A DNA stretch of 64,000 bases from Allacma fusca. Taxonomy: Eukaryota > Arthropoda > Collembola > Symphypleona > Sminthuridae. Below, piece after piece: positions 24,201 to 35,157 of the stretch (the first letter of the stretch is position 1; each line of letters opens with the position of its first letter). A program made the translations under genes and the position numbers. The DNA is taken from contig OX359245.1 of the NCBI GenBank assembly GCA_947179485.1, positions 38,365,067 to 38,429,066 on the forward strand, given 5' to 3'. The notes below the pieces were generated by a model that saw only the letters and a list, made by a program, of their open reading frames with translations, did no database searches and was not told the origin of the DNA.

Positions 24201-25215
24201 TCGGAAATACCAGGTGGATGAACCAGTGTTCATCCTCACACCGGGGTCCTCGGATGAAATCGTCCCAACAAAGACGCAAATGCAAAAGCACAAACGTGAA
24301 CCCTGCACGGATGGGACCATACAAGACTATATAATATAGTGGCTTCCTGGTACTTCGGTGGGTCAGAATAAATTCGTCTGTAGTCTGAATAAATGCTTTG
24401 ATAGCGTTGAAAACCCTGACGTTTGAGATCGCGAATGGTGCTTATTAGATCTCAATCCTGTTAAAATATATTGTAAGGAATTAACTTTAAGCTCAATGAA
24501 ATTACTAACAAATAGTAGACGTTTCCATACACCCCGTATAAGTATGTTTATTCAATCCATGAACACTTCAATTACAAATGAATACCAACGCTACCAGTTA
24601 GAGCTGAGGTTTAATGTAATGTATTAGGTACCTATTGTATGCGGGTAATGTATTAAAAACATTACAATATATAGGTAGAATTTTGAGGTCCATAGTTGTT
24701 GAGGCAAAAGCCCTTGGCTATACGACGGGTAATGTCTGATCCTGTTGAGCTGATTGTTTGTTGTGCAATGATAATATTGACAAGATTTGGATTGTCTGCT
24801 AGAAGTGTTCTTGTAATATCATTGTGTTTAACGTAGGTGGTAAAATACTAATTGACAGAAGAGATACAGTACAGGTATACATGTTAATATTCATGGATAT
24901 TTTTATGAAGTTGAGAGCTTGGGTTGGTGTAGATTGAAATGTCTTGTCTGGGATGGACGGCGGGATTAAGGTTTTGAATTAAAGTTTGTATATAATTGAA
25001 TAATAGGCGCTGCATGGGTTATTTTTATATTTATTCGAATAACATTAATTTGTCACGTCTCCACAATTTTGTGCTCACAAGCAGTAATGCCAGAATTGTT
25101 TTTCCGAGTGTTTTCGAAAGCTCATATTGGGCTTACGCCAAAGTAAGGAGCTTAGGTATACATACCTGAGTGCACTAAGAAGACATGTCTAGCACCCTAA
25201 ACACTCAAAATTTAT
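21300..25215. other. Gene-poor region, one orphan open frame
   Basis: Composition becomes less AT-rich between about 21.6 and 24.4 kb. No transposase or known gene could be read. The only protein-like frame is at 24037-24339 (separate entry). It may be a decayed mobile element or the remains of an unrecognised gene with short exons. Confidence 0.3.
24037..24339 (+). CDS. Orphan open frame, about 100 aa, unknown
   Basis: An open frame with protein-like composition: Ser/Glu/Asp-rich N-terminal half, then VWAVQWKSS and VRKYQVDEPVFILT, and a basic stretch before the stop. ATG at 24037 is the first methionine in frame, although the frame is open to the left. No signal peptide or membrane segment. 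It could be an exon or a transposon-derived acidic region; no family recognised. Confidence 0.25.
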   Translation: MVKSRRQASSASESEGYLTDFHTYADESELEFQNTDTVWAVQWKSSSQGASYNLVRKYQVDEPVFILTPGSSDEIVPTKTQMQKHKREPCTDGTIQDYII

Positions 25216-25218
25216 CAT

Positions 25219-25381
25219 GATAGTGTCGGTTGTCGTCTCACTCGTGTGTGTGAAAGTGTGATAGCGTTGGTTGTCGGCTCACTCGTGTGTGATAGTGTGG
25301 TTTGTCGGCTCACTCGTGTGTGTGTGTGTGATAGTGTGATAGCGTTAGTTGTCGGCTCACTCGTGTGTTATAGTGTGATAG
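25219..25381. repeat. Minisatellite, unit about 40-50 bp, about 4 copies
   Basis: Imperfect tandem copies of GTTGTCGGCTCACTCGTGTG followed by variable GTGTGATAGTGTG stretches. Copy length varies through expansion of the internal GT runs. Confidence 0.8.
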
Positions 25382-25571
25382 AAAATAGAAACCACGATGT
25401 AATGTATGATTATCGGTTTGCTCTTCCCGATGACCGTAATAATTATCACCACACAGTCCAAACATCACAGTGGCCATTAAACCCATTGATTTTGGAAAGG
25501 ATTGGGTCATTCATTTGACCTGAAGAAAAGAAAAGATGTTACAAAACACAAATACTTCACGTCACCGATAG

Positions 25572-26070
25572 TAGTGGTCGGAACGGTTCAGTTTAGTTTT
25601 TTCCAGTTCAGTTCAGTTTTTGCGACTTCAGTCGAATTCACATGCTAAACTGAAGTGAAACTAGATTTTCGATTCAATTCAGGAAAAATTAATTCAGTTC
25701 AGCTCAAAATTTTGAATTGAACAGAACTGAATCGAAAGCCAATGATTTCCACAGATATACTTAAATACGCTTTGTAGAAATGACGGCAGTGTTTTCCAAG
25801 CGCACAAAAAAGGAAAGCTAAAATAAGGGTGCAAATCACTATTCAAAGGATCTGGAGAATTTGTAAACCGCGGTTTTTTATTGAATTTTTTGGAACAGAA
25901 TGAACTGTCTGAACTTCAATTTCAAGGAAAACGATTCAGTTCAATTCAAAATTTTGAACTGAATCGATCGGTTCTGTTTCATCTTGAATTGAATCGAAAA
26001 AGTAGTGAATTGAACTGAATTGAACTGAACCGAAAATTTCCAATTAAAAATTGAATTGGTCCGAGCACTA
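25572..26070. mobile_element. hAT-like non-autonomous element with GAACTGAA word array
   Basis: The ends are short inverted repeats: TAGTGGTCGGA at the left and the complement of TAGTGCTCGGA at the right. The flanking octamers ACCGATAG and ACAGATAC agree at 6 of 8 positions, consistent with an aged 8-bp target duplication. The interior is filled with degenerate GAACTGAA/TTCAGTTC words in both orientations and has no coding capacity. Confidence 0.6.
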
Positions 26071-26765
26071 ACAGATACGTTGCACAGTCAGTAGTTACTG
26101 CAAGAATATTATTACAATACGAATCGATAGATGCCCTGAATCCCTTTCGTAACCCATATTAATACGCGCAATTTGAACGCAATAGCAGTTTTAATACACC
26201 CTTCATCAAAATGTGTGACAATCATCTGTTTACATTTGACTTATTAGTTATTACTCTGTTTATCGTGGTGCATGCGGTGAGTGTAATTACCACATGGAAT
26301 CATTATATGTCGTCGTTAATTGTGCTTAATAGATATTGATTTATATGATTTTTTGTGGTTCATTTGCGTCATTAGGTTTCTTGTCAGCAAAAATTGTTCT
26401 TACAGGGAATAATAATACATTGTTCTTAAACTTCTTGTTAGCTTTAAAACAGGGCAACTTGTGCCTCGAGTATCAAGAACACAGAAAATAATAAACAGGA
26501 GCTTTTAATTATTTAAAGTACGGAAATATGACATAAAAATTATGATCGATGGCTAGACATTGAGAATGCAACTTTAATACGATACAACAAAACAAACATA
26601 AAGATGTTCTTATTATGCTGATTGGAGACGATTAATATTTGTAGCGGGATTCAAGGATGAAAATAATTTTAATAATATCAACCATGTTGAAATAATTGGA
26701 ATACGTGAATATTGCTCGGAATCAATTTATTTGCATTTTTTTATTCTAATGTTTACATTACTTTT

Positions 26766-27009
26766 CAGAGAAATACTTAAGTTATGTTCAAGTTTTATTA
26801 AGTACTTTCAATTAGTATAATTGAACTTGACTTGATTTTGCCATAAATTAATAAGTTGTATAGCAAACTTGATCGAACGAACTTGAAAATTCAAGTTATA
26901 TTAATTATAATTTCCATTGAACTTCATGTTAAAGATGTGACAAAATTACCGGGACTTGACTTGAGCTTAATACGCACTTAAGTTATACTGGAACTTGAAC
27001 ACAGCTCTG
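26766..27009. mobile_element. hAT-like element with AACTTGAA word array
   Basis: Both ends read CAGAG inward, and the interior repeats AACTTGAA/TTCAAGTT words degenerately on both strands. The flanking octamers do not match, so the element class is inferred by analogy with its neighbours. Confidence 0.4.
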
Positions 27010-27363
27010 TTAGCGCCCTTGTGACTTTGATTTCGATAGCCACAATGTTATTTAATGTCGAAGTCCTGGTACCATTTAATGATGAACCTTGGAATAAAAT
27101 TGTGTTTAGAATTTGTATCTGGATAGCTTTGATGAGCAATGTTACGCAATCGAGAAAGAAGGTCAAAAAAATGAAATCACGATATGAAGAGGGGACTGAG
27201 TGATTACGTCATGTTAAATCACTCGCGGAAATAATGGCTGACTGACTAAATGTATGATGTCATTTGTTACATTTCCCCAAACGTCATAATTAAATACCCG
27301 TTATAATTACAAATCTTAAATTCACGGATAGTGTATTCATTCTTTATGATGGAAATAGACACT

Positions 27364-27510
27364 AGAGTTTCTTATCGATTCGGGAATACTGACTGTATCG
27401 GTAACGGTATCGGAACGGGAAGTAACAGGTACCACGAAAATGTTCCGTATGCACTACCGGGACGGAAACGGGAAAACTGAATCAGATCCGATAGAATCGG
27501 ATCGATAAAT
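27364..27510. repeat. Degenerate CGGAACGGG / ATCGGATCGAT word block
   Basis: About 150 bp of CGGTAACGG, CGGAACGGG and ATCCGATAGAATCGGATC words. It starts TAGAGTTTCTTATCGATTCG and ends near GGATCGATAAATC, which are imperfectly inverted. Probably another decayed word element. Confidence 0.35.
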
Positions 27511-27514
27511 CATC

Positions 27515-29420
27515 AAAGAAGCCATTTAATTCATCCGTTGTGGAAACGCATATTCCATAAGTATTACTCATAAAAACCGCCGGAGCCTGGAGAAACCTTG
27601 AAAAGTTGCATTTTAAAAATATTATCTAATGAGTGACGACGAAACTGAAAAGCGTTACCAGCGGAAGATGAAATATTCTCAAGTTCAAAAAGAAGTTGAC
27701 AAGAAAGGAGAATTGTAAGGCTGTTTTGTATACACATGTTCTTGAATTTGCTCGACAACCGTAATGTTATATTTTCAGTATTGCTTCTGTTTGAATTTTG
27801 ATATTAGATTTTTTGTAACTGCAATTAGTTAATTAAAACGTACTGCATTTAAAGCTTTATACTGCATTTATTCGTTCCTGCGTTATCATAAGCTCAGTGA
27901 AATACCATCGGTGAAATTACCCACACCCCCCTGAAATCTGCAAAATCATCAGCCTCAAAACCCCCAACCCTGGAATATGAAATGTTATTTATGCATGTCC
28001 CCTAAGTTACAACAAAATCCAGGGACGGATTACTAGCTGTAAATTTTCAAAAAACCAGGGTAACACCAAATCGGTTGCTTGTACACGTGTGCTTGTATAC
28101 AAACTTTATTCCTGCAGACTACGCTCACCAAGTTTTTTAAAAATCCAATGCCGGATTTGTGAGGTATCGTTGCGGTGCTTGTAAAGACCCGGGTAACTCC
28201 GAAACGGTTGAACGGATTGAGCAGATTTACTAACTCATCCAGGCTTTATGCATGGAGACAGTGTGTAAAATTTCAAAACAAAATCTACTCAAACGTAAAG
28301 ACTGGCCGTTGAAGCGATAAGGGGCACTAGCGCTGCTCTTTAAAATCTACTGAAAACCGTTCGCCCATCGTTGTCTACGCCATGTCTCAAATTGAAACGG
28401 GAATAATTATTACCAAATATAGTATTAAATACATGCTGCTGCAAGGAAAAAGCAGTCTCCAACTCAAGTTAATCCCAGGGTTGCAGTCGGAAGGTGTAGA
28501 CCAAAGGTATCCAAATGAATCCGCCTAGCCTATATCCTTCGCATCCTACTTGTAAAATTTGGACCGGGCTTACAAATAATTTATTACATTTTAGCGGCTG
28601 AAGTGATCAATCTATCCTAAATCCTTCGTATTTGGGGGAGGGTCTAGCCCATTTATAAGCCTACTATTTTTACCAAATAGCTCTATTTGTTCTGCACCCT
28701 ATCTATAGACATGTTCAGATTACTCTGCGCATGACACGGTGGGAGTGTGCATAATTTTCCGCGAATTTCGATACTGGTGCCTAGCTAATTTTCAATTATC
28801 ATTGAAACATAGGACTACCAAATTAAAACTAAAATATGAGTGTTTTTTCAACGTCGAAAATTAATTAGAATTTTTAACTAGAGGAAAAGACCACATAAAA
28901 AGTAATTACATAACTTGTAGAAAAAGGTCAAAGGGAGCAATAACATAACTGGGCATGTTGAACCTGGAAGAGGATCCACGAAAAATAAATAAAAATTACC
29001 GTATTACATTGTAGAGGTAAATTAACATTAAAATATATCTTGCACTGAAACTAATGTGAACCCATAGTAATATACTGAGTTTCATTGATGTCTATGATTG
29101 TGTTAACAATTAAAAATCTCATAATCCGTTCATTCGTGTCCTTTTCATTGACTGGAAGGCGAAAAAATTTTCAAGGGGAATTTTTTCAGTATTATTGCAA
29201 CGAGGAACAATACATGTGAGCATTTTCAACTGATTAGCGTTTATTTACCTCATCAAAATCAGTTTTTTTTAATTCTATAAACTTGCAATTAGTGGTTTTT
29301 CATATGGAAGCAAAAATGAGCTAAGCACCAATGTGCTTTGAAGTTCAAACTTGAACCGCGCTCCAAAAATTAGGTAACCTCCTCCAAATGAACATGTCTA
29401 TATCATACGCCTTTCACTAC
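27515..29420. other. No gene recognised
   Basis: No coding exon, RNA gene or clear element boundary found. Short segments near 28060 and 28190 share GGGTAACxCC and CCGAAACGGTTG, like one near 16430. Confidence 0.3.
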
Positions 29421-29428
29421 CCACATAC

Positions 29429-29958
29429 CACTGATCGGCAAAATTTTTGAACTCGATCTCGCACTCATGAGTGCTAGGAGTCTCTACGTGGCACTCAAAA
29501 CTCACTCAGGAACTCGAATTCTGAATCAAACAAGAGCTCGCACTCGTACTAATGAGTGACTTCGATAAAACCTTGCACTAAAACTCGCATCCAGGAACTC
29601 TTAGTAGCAAATTTAAAAAAGCGTCATTTCAAGGAATAATACGAAGCCGTCCACTTTACTGGCGATAGGTAACAGTTTTAACGGAAACGAAATCATCAAC
29701 ACGCTAAATGCAGGCAAAATGTACTAAATTTGTAAGTGTAGATGGGGCAACATGCATTCCGTTATGGAATTTATGAGTTCCAAATACTGCTCTCATACTC
29801 TCGCTCAATGACTGTAATCTATTTTTATAGCACTCAGTCTCACAAACTGAGTTCTGCTCAGAATGCCGCGGTCTCGCACTCGGCACTCAAATTTTGAGTT
29901 CTGAGTGCGAGGTGCGTGCGAGTTTTGCTCTCAAAACTCGGGAGTGCGCCGGTCAGTG
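29429..29958. mobile_element. GAGTGCGAG-word element, copy 1 (complete)
   Basis: About 530 bp with inverted ends CACTGATCGGC and CACTGACCGGC, rich in CTCGCACTC/GAGTGCGAG words near both ends. The middle holds a conserved non-repetitive core (including AACGGAAACGAAATCATCAA) shared with copy 2. Confidence 0.7.
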
Positions 29959-30977
29959 ATCGCCGTGAAAAAACATTTCATTTTTCCCTCTCAAATGCTG
30001 AGAGAGAACTTCCCTGTTCAAAGCACGCTGTGAGCGTGTTGATACGGCCTGATGCAGTTGAATAATAACAAATAAGGGCATGTCGCCTCGACTCGCCTGA
30101 TTTCCGATTCTTTCTGAGAACGTTTTTTGTATTTGTCCCCGCACCTCGTACAACTCTCGCAAGAAGTTAGTGGCCAACATAGCGACCTGTCAATTGTGCT
30201 GTATAACCGATGAGCTCTTTTGCGGAGTGCAGTTTATCCATTCCCACATCTTTTCTCACCACAAGCCTGAAGCCTCTCATACCTCTAACCTAATTCAATA
30301 TGAAGGATTTAAATTAGCTGGAATTTTAGTAATACCCCTTATTTCTTCTATTTCTCCAGTACGAGAAAGACAAGAGATAGCTTGCTGATTCAACTTATTG
30401 AAACTTGAAGCTTATTCACAATTTCAAAATGAAACGCAATTTTTTGCAAAGGTCATCCCAATGCCTATTTTGATAATTCGCACAAACACACTTTGAACTA
30501 TTGTAAGATACTGTGCAAATATCGTGAGACCAAAGGGGATTAGGCACTTAAAATTTCATAAATCCTGACTGAATTATTATCTTCATACAGCCAGAACAGT
30601 TCGTTAGGCATGGAAAATGACAGGTTTAATATTTTTGTCAATTACGGTTATATTACCAATAGAATTAAAAATAAATTGTATGCTTGGATTATTTTTGAAA
30701 ATAAATAGTAATGGTGGAAAATATCCTTCAAAATCTGTTTTAATTTATTATGAATGCGGAAACAATAAAAGCGGATAAAGGTGAAATTATTTAAATAAAG
30801 AATAAAAAAATCATCAGTGACCCGCAATAAAGTGCAAAGTCACCAAGGGGCGAAGTGTCATTTGCGCTATTTCTATTGGTCGATATTGTATCACTCATGC
30901 GCAAGGTTTGCGCGGTCACTTTCGTACCTAGGACAGCGCCTCCATCGTAGCTATATATTATCATGTATTAAAATGCA

Positions 30978-33202
30978 ATCCCGCATGGAAATCGCTGTTC
31001 ACAATTGTGCACAAAATCTCCTGTTCAAAACAGGACCACTTTTGTGCACAACATATGCTGAACAATTAATTGTGCACTGAAGTTTGTGCCCAACGCTTGA
31101 GCACAAACCACGGTTCACAAAACCAAACGCACAAATGTTTCGATGTACTAATAAATTTATTTCATGAAATCCATGGCAAGTAAACATTTCAAATGCTGAA
31201 TAAAAGAATCAAATTAAAATATTTGTAACAAATTCTGTACGTTGTAATTTATTTGTAGCACTAGAAATAGAGGTTGATTGTAACAACAAATACAAAGTAC
31301 AACATTCAAGACACCTGTGTATTAAATCGGCATGCATACTACAAACTTCAATACACTCTCCCGCTACTAAAATATAAAATACTTTTTAGTAGTAAAATAT
31401 CCTAGAGTACAAACTCCAACACACTTTTTTAACTCCTAGAATTCACATGTACACACTATTAAGTACATAAAATAATCACATTTTTGACACTTGCTTTAAA
31501 CACAATTTTGACTATTTCTACCTTTTGGTTTTTGTGAAATACAATTTTATTTTAACAAAAATAATCATGTCACAATCGAAATACGGTTTAAACAGAAACA
31601 TTGGAATCCGTGTACGGTAATTATATATATATACATCAGTCAGCATTAGCCAAACTACAAAATGTTAAATAGATTGAAGCCTTACATAAATGACTGAATA
31701 TATAAACTAAAAAGATACTCATTCTTTAAAAGTTTTAGCTTCTATATAGACACAATTGTACCTTATGACGAGGTAATAAAGCAAAATATATTTTAAATGT
31801 GTTTTACAAATTTTTGGATGCAGTCCGCAAATTGTCAAAAAGAGGTGACTGCCTATCAATGTTATAGTGTTGTATCCAGGGCGCATTTCCTTTTGGTACA
31901 TAGATCCCTACAAAAATCAATAGAAACATATTAGTAACTTTTTTAAAATTGCAGGTAACATAGTACTAAGTGATACAAACCAACAATTATATTAATACTT
32001 TTATAGTGTTGTAAATTAATCAAAAATTAAATTCAGCATTTAAATAAATTTAAGCTTACAACTGTCATGGTAAGCTCCAACGCTTACCAATATGAGTTCT
32101 TGCATACATTTAAAATTAATATTACATAAACTTATTCCCTTTTCACTGCGTTGCTTACACACTATGTAAATAAGTATTTTATGCTTTAAAAGGTAGCAAA
32201 TCCAACTAATGTAATAAAAAATTACGTATGCGTATGAATATAATTATAATAATTAAATGTTTTACTTACCAGTCAAGAAGTTAACCAGTTGAACGTAATC
32301 AAAAATACACACGCTCGTTCCCGTCCCGTGTCCGTTATTTCCTCGAATCTTCCACTCCCGCTAAAATAATTATAGTTGGTGGCTGTTTGGTTCTACGCTG
32401 TTGCTTGCGCACTTACACAGTACACCGGTAGCATACAGCGATAATTGTGCGCCGTCGCTCATATTAAACTTACGTGTGGCTGGCACGTCACATGGTGTCG
32501 GTGAAGAAGCAAAGTTGTCTAGATGCGTTTTTGATTAAAATTAATCGATCTACGCAGACAAAAATGCATTCAGGTAGTCGATGGAACCAATTCATTAGTA
32601 TTTAGTAGCATTGCATGTAGGCCGCATGTTACTTTTAATCGAATGGTCATTTCGACCACATTCCCTCTTCACAGATGTTTAAAAAACTTTAATTTACGTT
32701 GGTTAAGTTGTGTTTTCCACTTTACAATAAAATTGTTGGCGTTTTGTGTGTTGTACACTCGAATTTATACAGGTGTCGAACGTTCGAAAAAGGATAAGGC
32801 AAATAAAGAAAGGATAAATTAATAGGGCAACCGATTGAAAATACTAATATCCATAAGAAAGTCATTTTTTAGCAATCGGGGCAATAAGCAACGTTTGCAA
32901 ATGTTGGCCTTACGTAAAAAGGTCCATTAAGAGGCAAAAATTGTTGACAAGAATTCTGATTTAAAATGATCGGTTGGGCTTTAAGGCATCTTTAAATCAG
33001 AATCGTTTGAATGTTAATCTTTAGTAAGCAATATAAAATCTGGACAATTGAATTGTGCTCATATGAACGTGCTCATATAAGTTTTTAGATTTTGTTCACA
33101 ATTGTGCACCTGGAAATTTACAAACTTTGTGCATAATTGTGCACACATTTTTCGTTCGGGATTAGTTTGAGCACAATTGTGCTGCTAATTTCCATGCGGG
33201 AT
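30978..33202. mobile_element. Nested 2.2-kb element with palindromic CACAATTGTG words
   Basis: Inverted termini ATCCCGCATGGAAAT, exact over 15 bp at both ends. Both subterminal regions carry repeated CACAATTGTGCAC palindromes (about 30997-31130 and 33040-33185). It interrupts a dispersed repeat whose uninterrupted relative lies at about 40988-41200, so it is an insertion. The interior (31200-33000) is AT-rich with only short open frames; a GC-rich patch at 32300-32480 could be an old promoter region. No unambiguous target duplication. Confidence 0.65.
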
Positions 33203-33562
33203 ATGAAGAAATTCTCAGAAACTTTATTTTTATGTTTGTTTGAATAGAGTGGTAATTAAGAAATGCGATATATTTAAATTTTCTGAGGTCAACCCAATGA
33301 CCCAATCATCTCTCAAATCAATAATGTTCTGACATATATGTTGGGACATATGTAAGGTCCCACTGTTAGCGACAGGACAAAAAAGTAGACACGCAGACAA
33401 CCTGACAGTTTTTTCGTTTCACTTCGCCGCTAAACAGCTAGAAATAGGTCGTTACTCGCAATCCTACTTCTAATGAAACTGTTTTAGAATGTGAGGCTAA
33501 TAAGAGTATGTTACATCTAATCAGAATATCTACCCACGGGTAGTGGAAATATGTAGTTCTTA

Positions 33563-33985
33563 ATCATGAGTGACCACGATGAAATCTTGCACTAAAACTC
33601 GCACTCAGGAACTCTTAGTAGAAAATTAAAAAAAGCGCCATTTGAAGGAATCAACCAAAGAATAACACTGAAGCCGTCCACTGTACTGACGATAGCTAAC
33701 ATTTTTTACGGAAACGAAATCATCAACGCGCTAAATACAGGCAAAATATATTAAATTTGTAAGTGCATTTGGGGCAACATGCATTCCGTTATGGATTATA
33801 TGAGTTCCAAATACTGCTCTCACACTCTCGCTCAAAGACTGTAACCTATTTTTATGGCACTCGGCCTCACAAACTGGGTTCTGCTGAGAATACAGCGGTC
33901 TCGCACTCGGCACTCAAATTTTGAGTTCTGAGTGCGAGGTGAGTGCGAGTTTTGCTTTTAGAACTCGTGAGTGCGCCGATCAGTG
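33563..33985. mobile_element. GAGTGCGAG-word element, copy 2 (left end missing)
   Basis: About 420 bp closely matching 29548-29958 in the same orientation. It keeps the right terminus but not the left inverted terminus. Confidence 0.7.
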
Positions 33986-33993
33986 CCACATAC

Positions 33994-35157
33994 TACTTAA
34001 ATGCAATCTATGGTTCTGTAATAATTAAAAACTCCGCCTCAAGTTCCGGTTGAATGAGATTGGCATGAAATTTAGTTCGAGTTTATAAGCTAGGTTTTCC
34101 CGTCGATTCCTGCACCCTGTTTTGCCTAAATTATGGTACAACTGCTAAGTACTAAGCACTAAAGTTCTCTCCCAAACTCAATATTTGGCTACATACGGGG
34201 AATTTAACTAATCGTTTGATCAATTTAATACCAACATTGCATTGCTATTAAATCCTGCATGGTACATCACTGTATGGTGCTTCGCCCATGAGTTTTTATA
34301 ATTTTATTATTATTTATATATAGCTCAGTTGTACCGTAATAATGTAACTGAATTCTCCGACACTGGACTCACTGATTATTTAAAATAGGAAAAATGAAAG
34401 AAATTCGTAATAGCGCAGCACATTTCACGTGCTATAGTCACTAAAATTTATGGTTCCTACAAATCAATCCTTATTGCCTAATGATATGTTTAGGGGATAT
34501 AAAGAACAAATGTAGGTGTTAAGGCTTGTAATTAAAAAATATTGAGCAAATAAATTCGGCAATGCAGTATTTGAGAATTTAACTGACGTAAATATAAAAG
34601 GAGTTACAATAAGTGCTTCCATTTGATTTTCCCTAATAGGAATCCCACACTTATGCGTACTTAGTTGAATCCAGACATGTGTAACCTCGTGTAGATTTCC
34701 CATAAGCGACGTCCCGTGATGACCCTGTGACGTCACACAAGTGTCGCCTCGGGCTATTTCTGTGTTTTCTGTGAAATACTGTGTTTAAGGCAAAACCAAC
34801 GACGCGAATCGTTTCCATATAATACCAGGAGCTTAAATTAATTTTTAGGGCCCATTCGGGTAACAGGATACCAGGCCTAGGTTAGCATGTGTAAATGACG
34901 ATTACTGCCGTTTTTGTTGGCCAATTAGGACCAAACAAAATGCAAACCCACTTATAGTCTGTTGCTTTACTGTTTATGCAAATATTCGGCGGGTACTGTA
35001 ACCGGGTAATACAATACCCAATATTCAAAAATATTAAAGAATAATATTTAATAATAAGAAAAATAACTCGAAATTGTTGCAGCAATCAGACGTAACGAGA
35101 CAAGTGAAGTGACGAACTGAAACTTAATCCAAGTAAATTATTGTACTCATATAATGA
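33994..35157. other. No gene recognised
   Basis: AT-rich sequence between the composite element and duplication copy B. No coding exon or element ends seen. Confidence 0.4.

Larger units (their letters stand above)
29429..33985. mobile_element. Composite hAT-like segment, 4.56 kb, exact 8-bp target duplication
   Basis: The left boundary CACTGATCGGC and the right boundary (complement of CACTGATCGGC) are inverted and flanked by the same octamer CCACATAC (29421-29428 and 33986-33993). Inside, each end belongs to a copy of the same GAGTGCGAG-word element: copy 1 at 29429-29958 is complete, and copy 2 at about 33563-33985 lacks its first 120 bp or so. The copies are direct repeats. The inner end of copy 1 is not followed by the octamer, so the duplication belongs to the outer pair only. 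The intervening 3.6 kb holds another repeat and the nested 30978-33202 element; no transposase is visible. Confidence 0.65.

Noticed and set aside
29704-29886. 60-codon minus-strand frame, also present at 33731-33913
   Set aside because: It lies in the core of both copies of the GAGTGCGAG-word element and shows no coding signature beyond being shared as part of the repeat.
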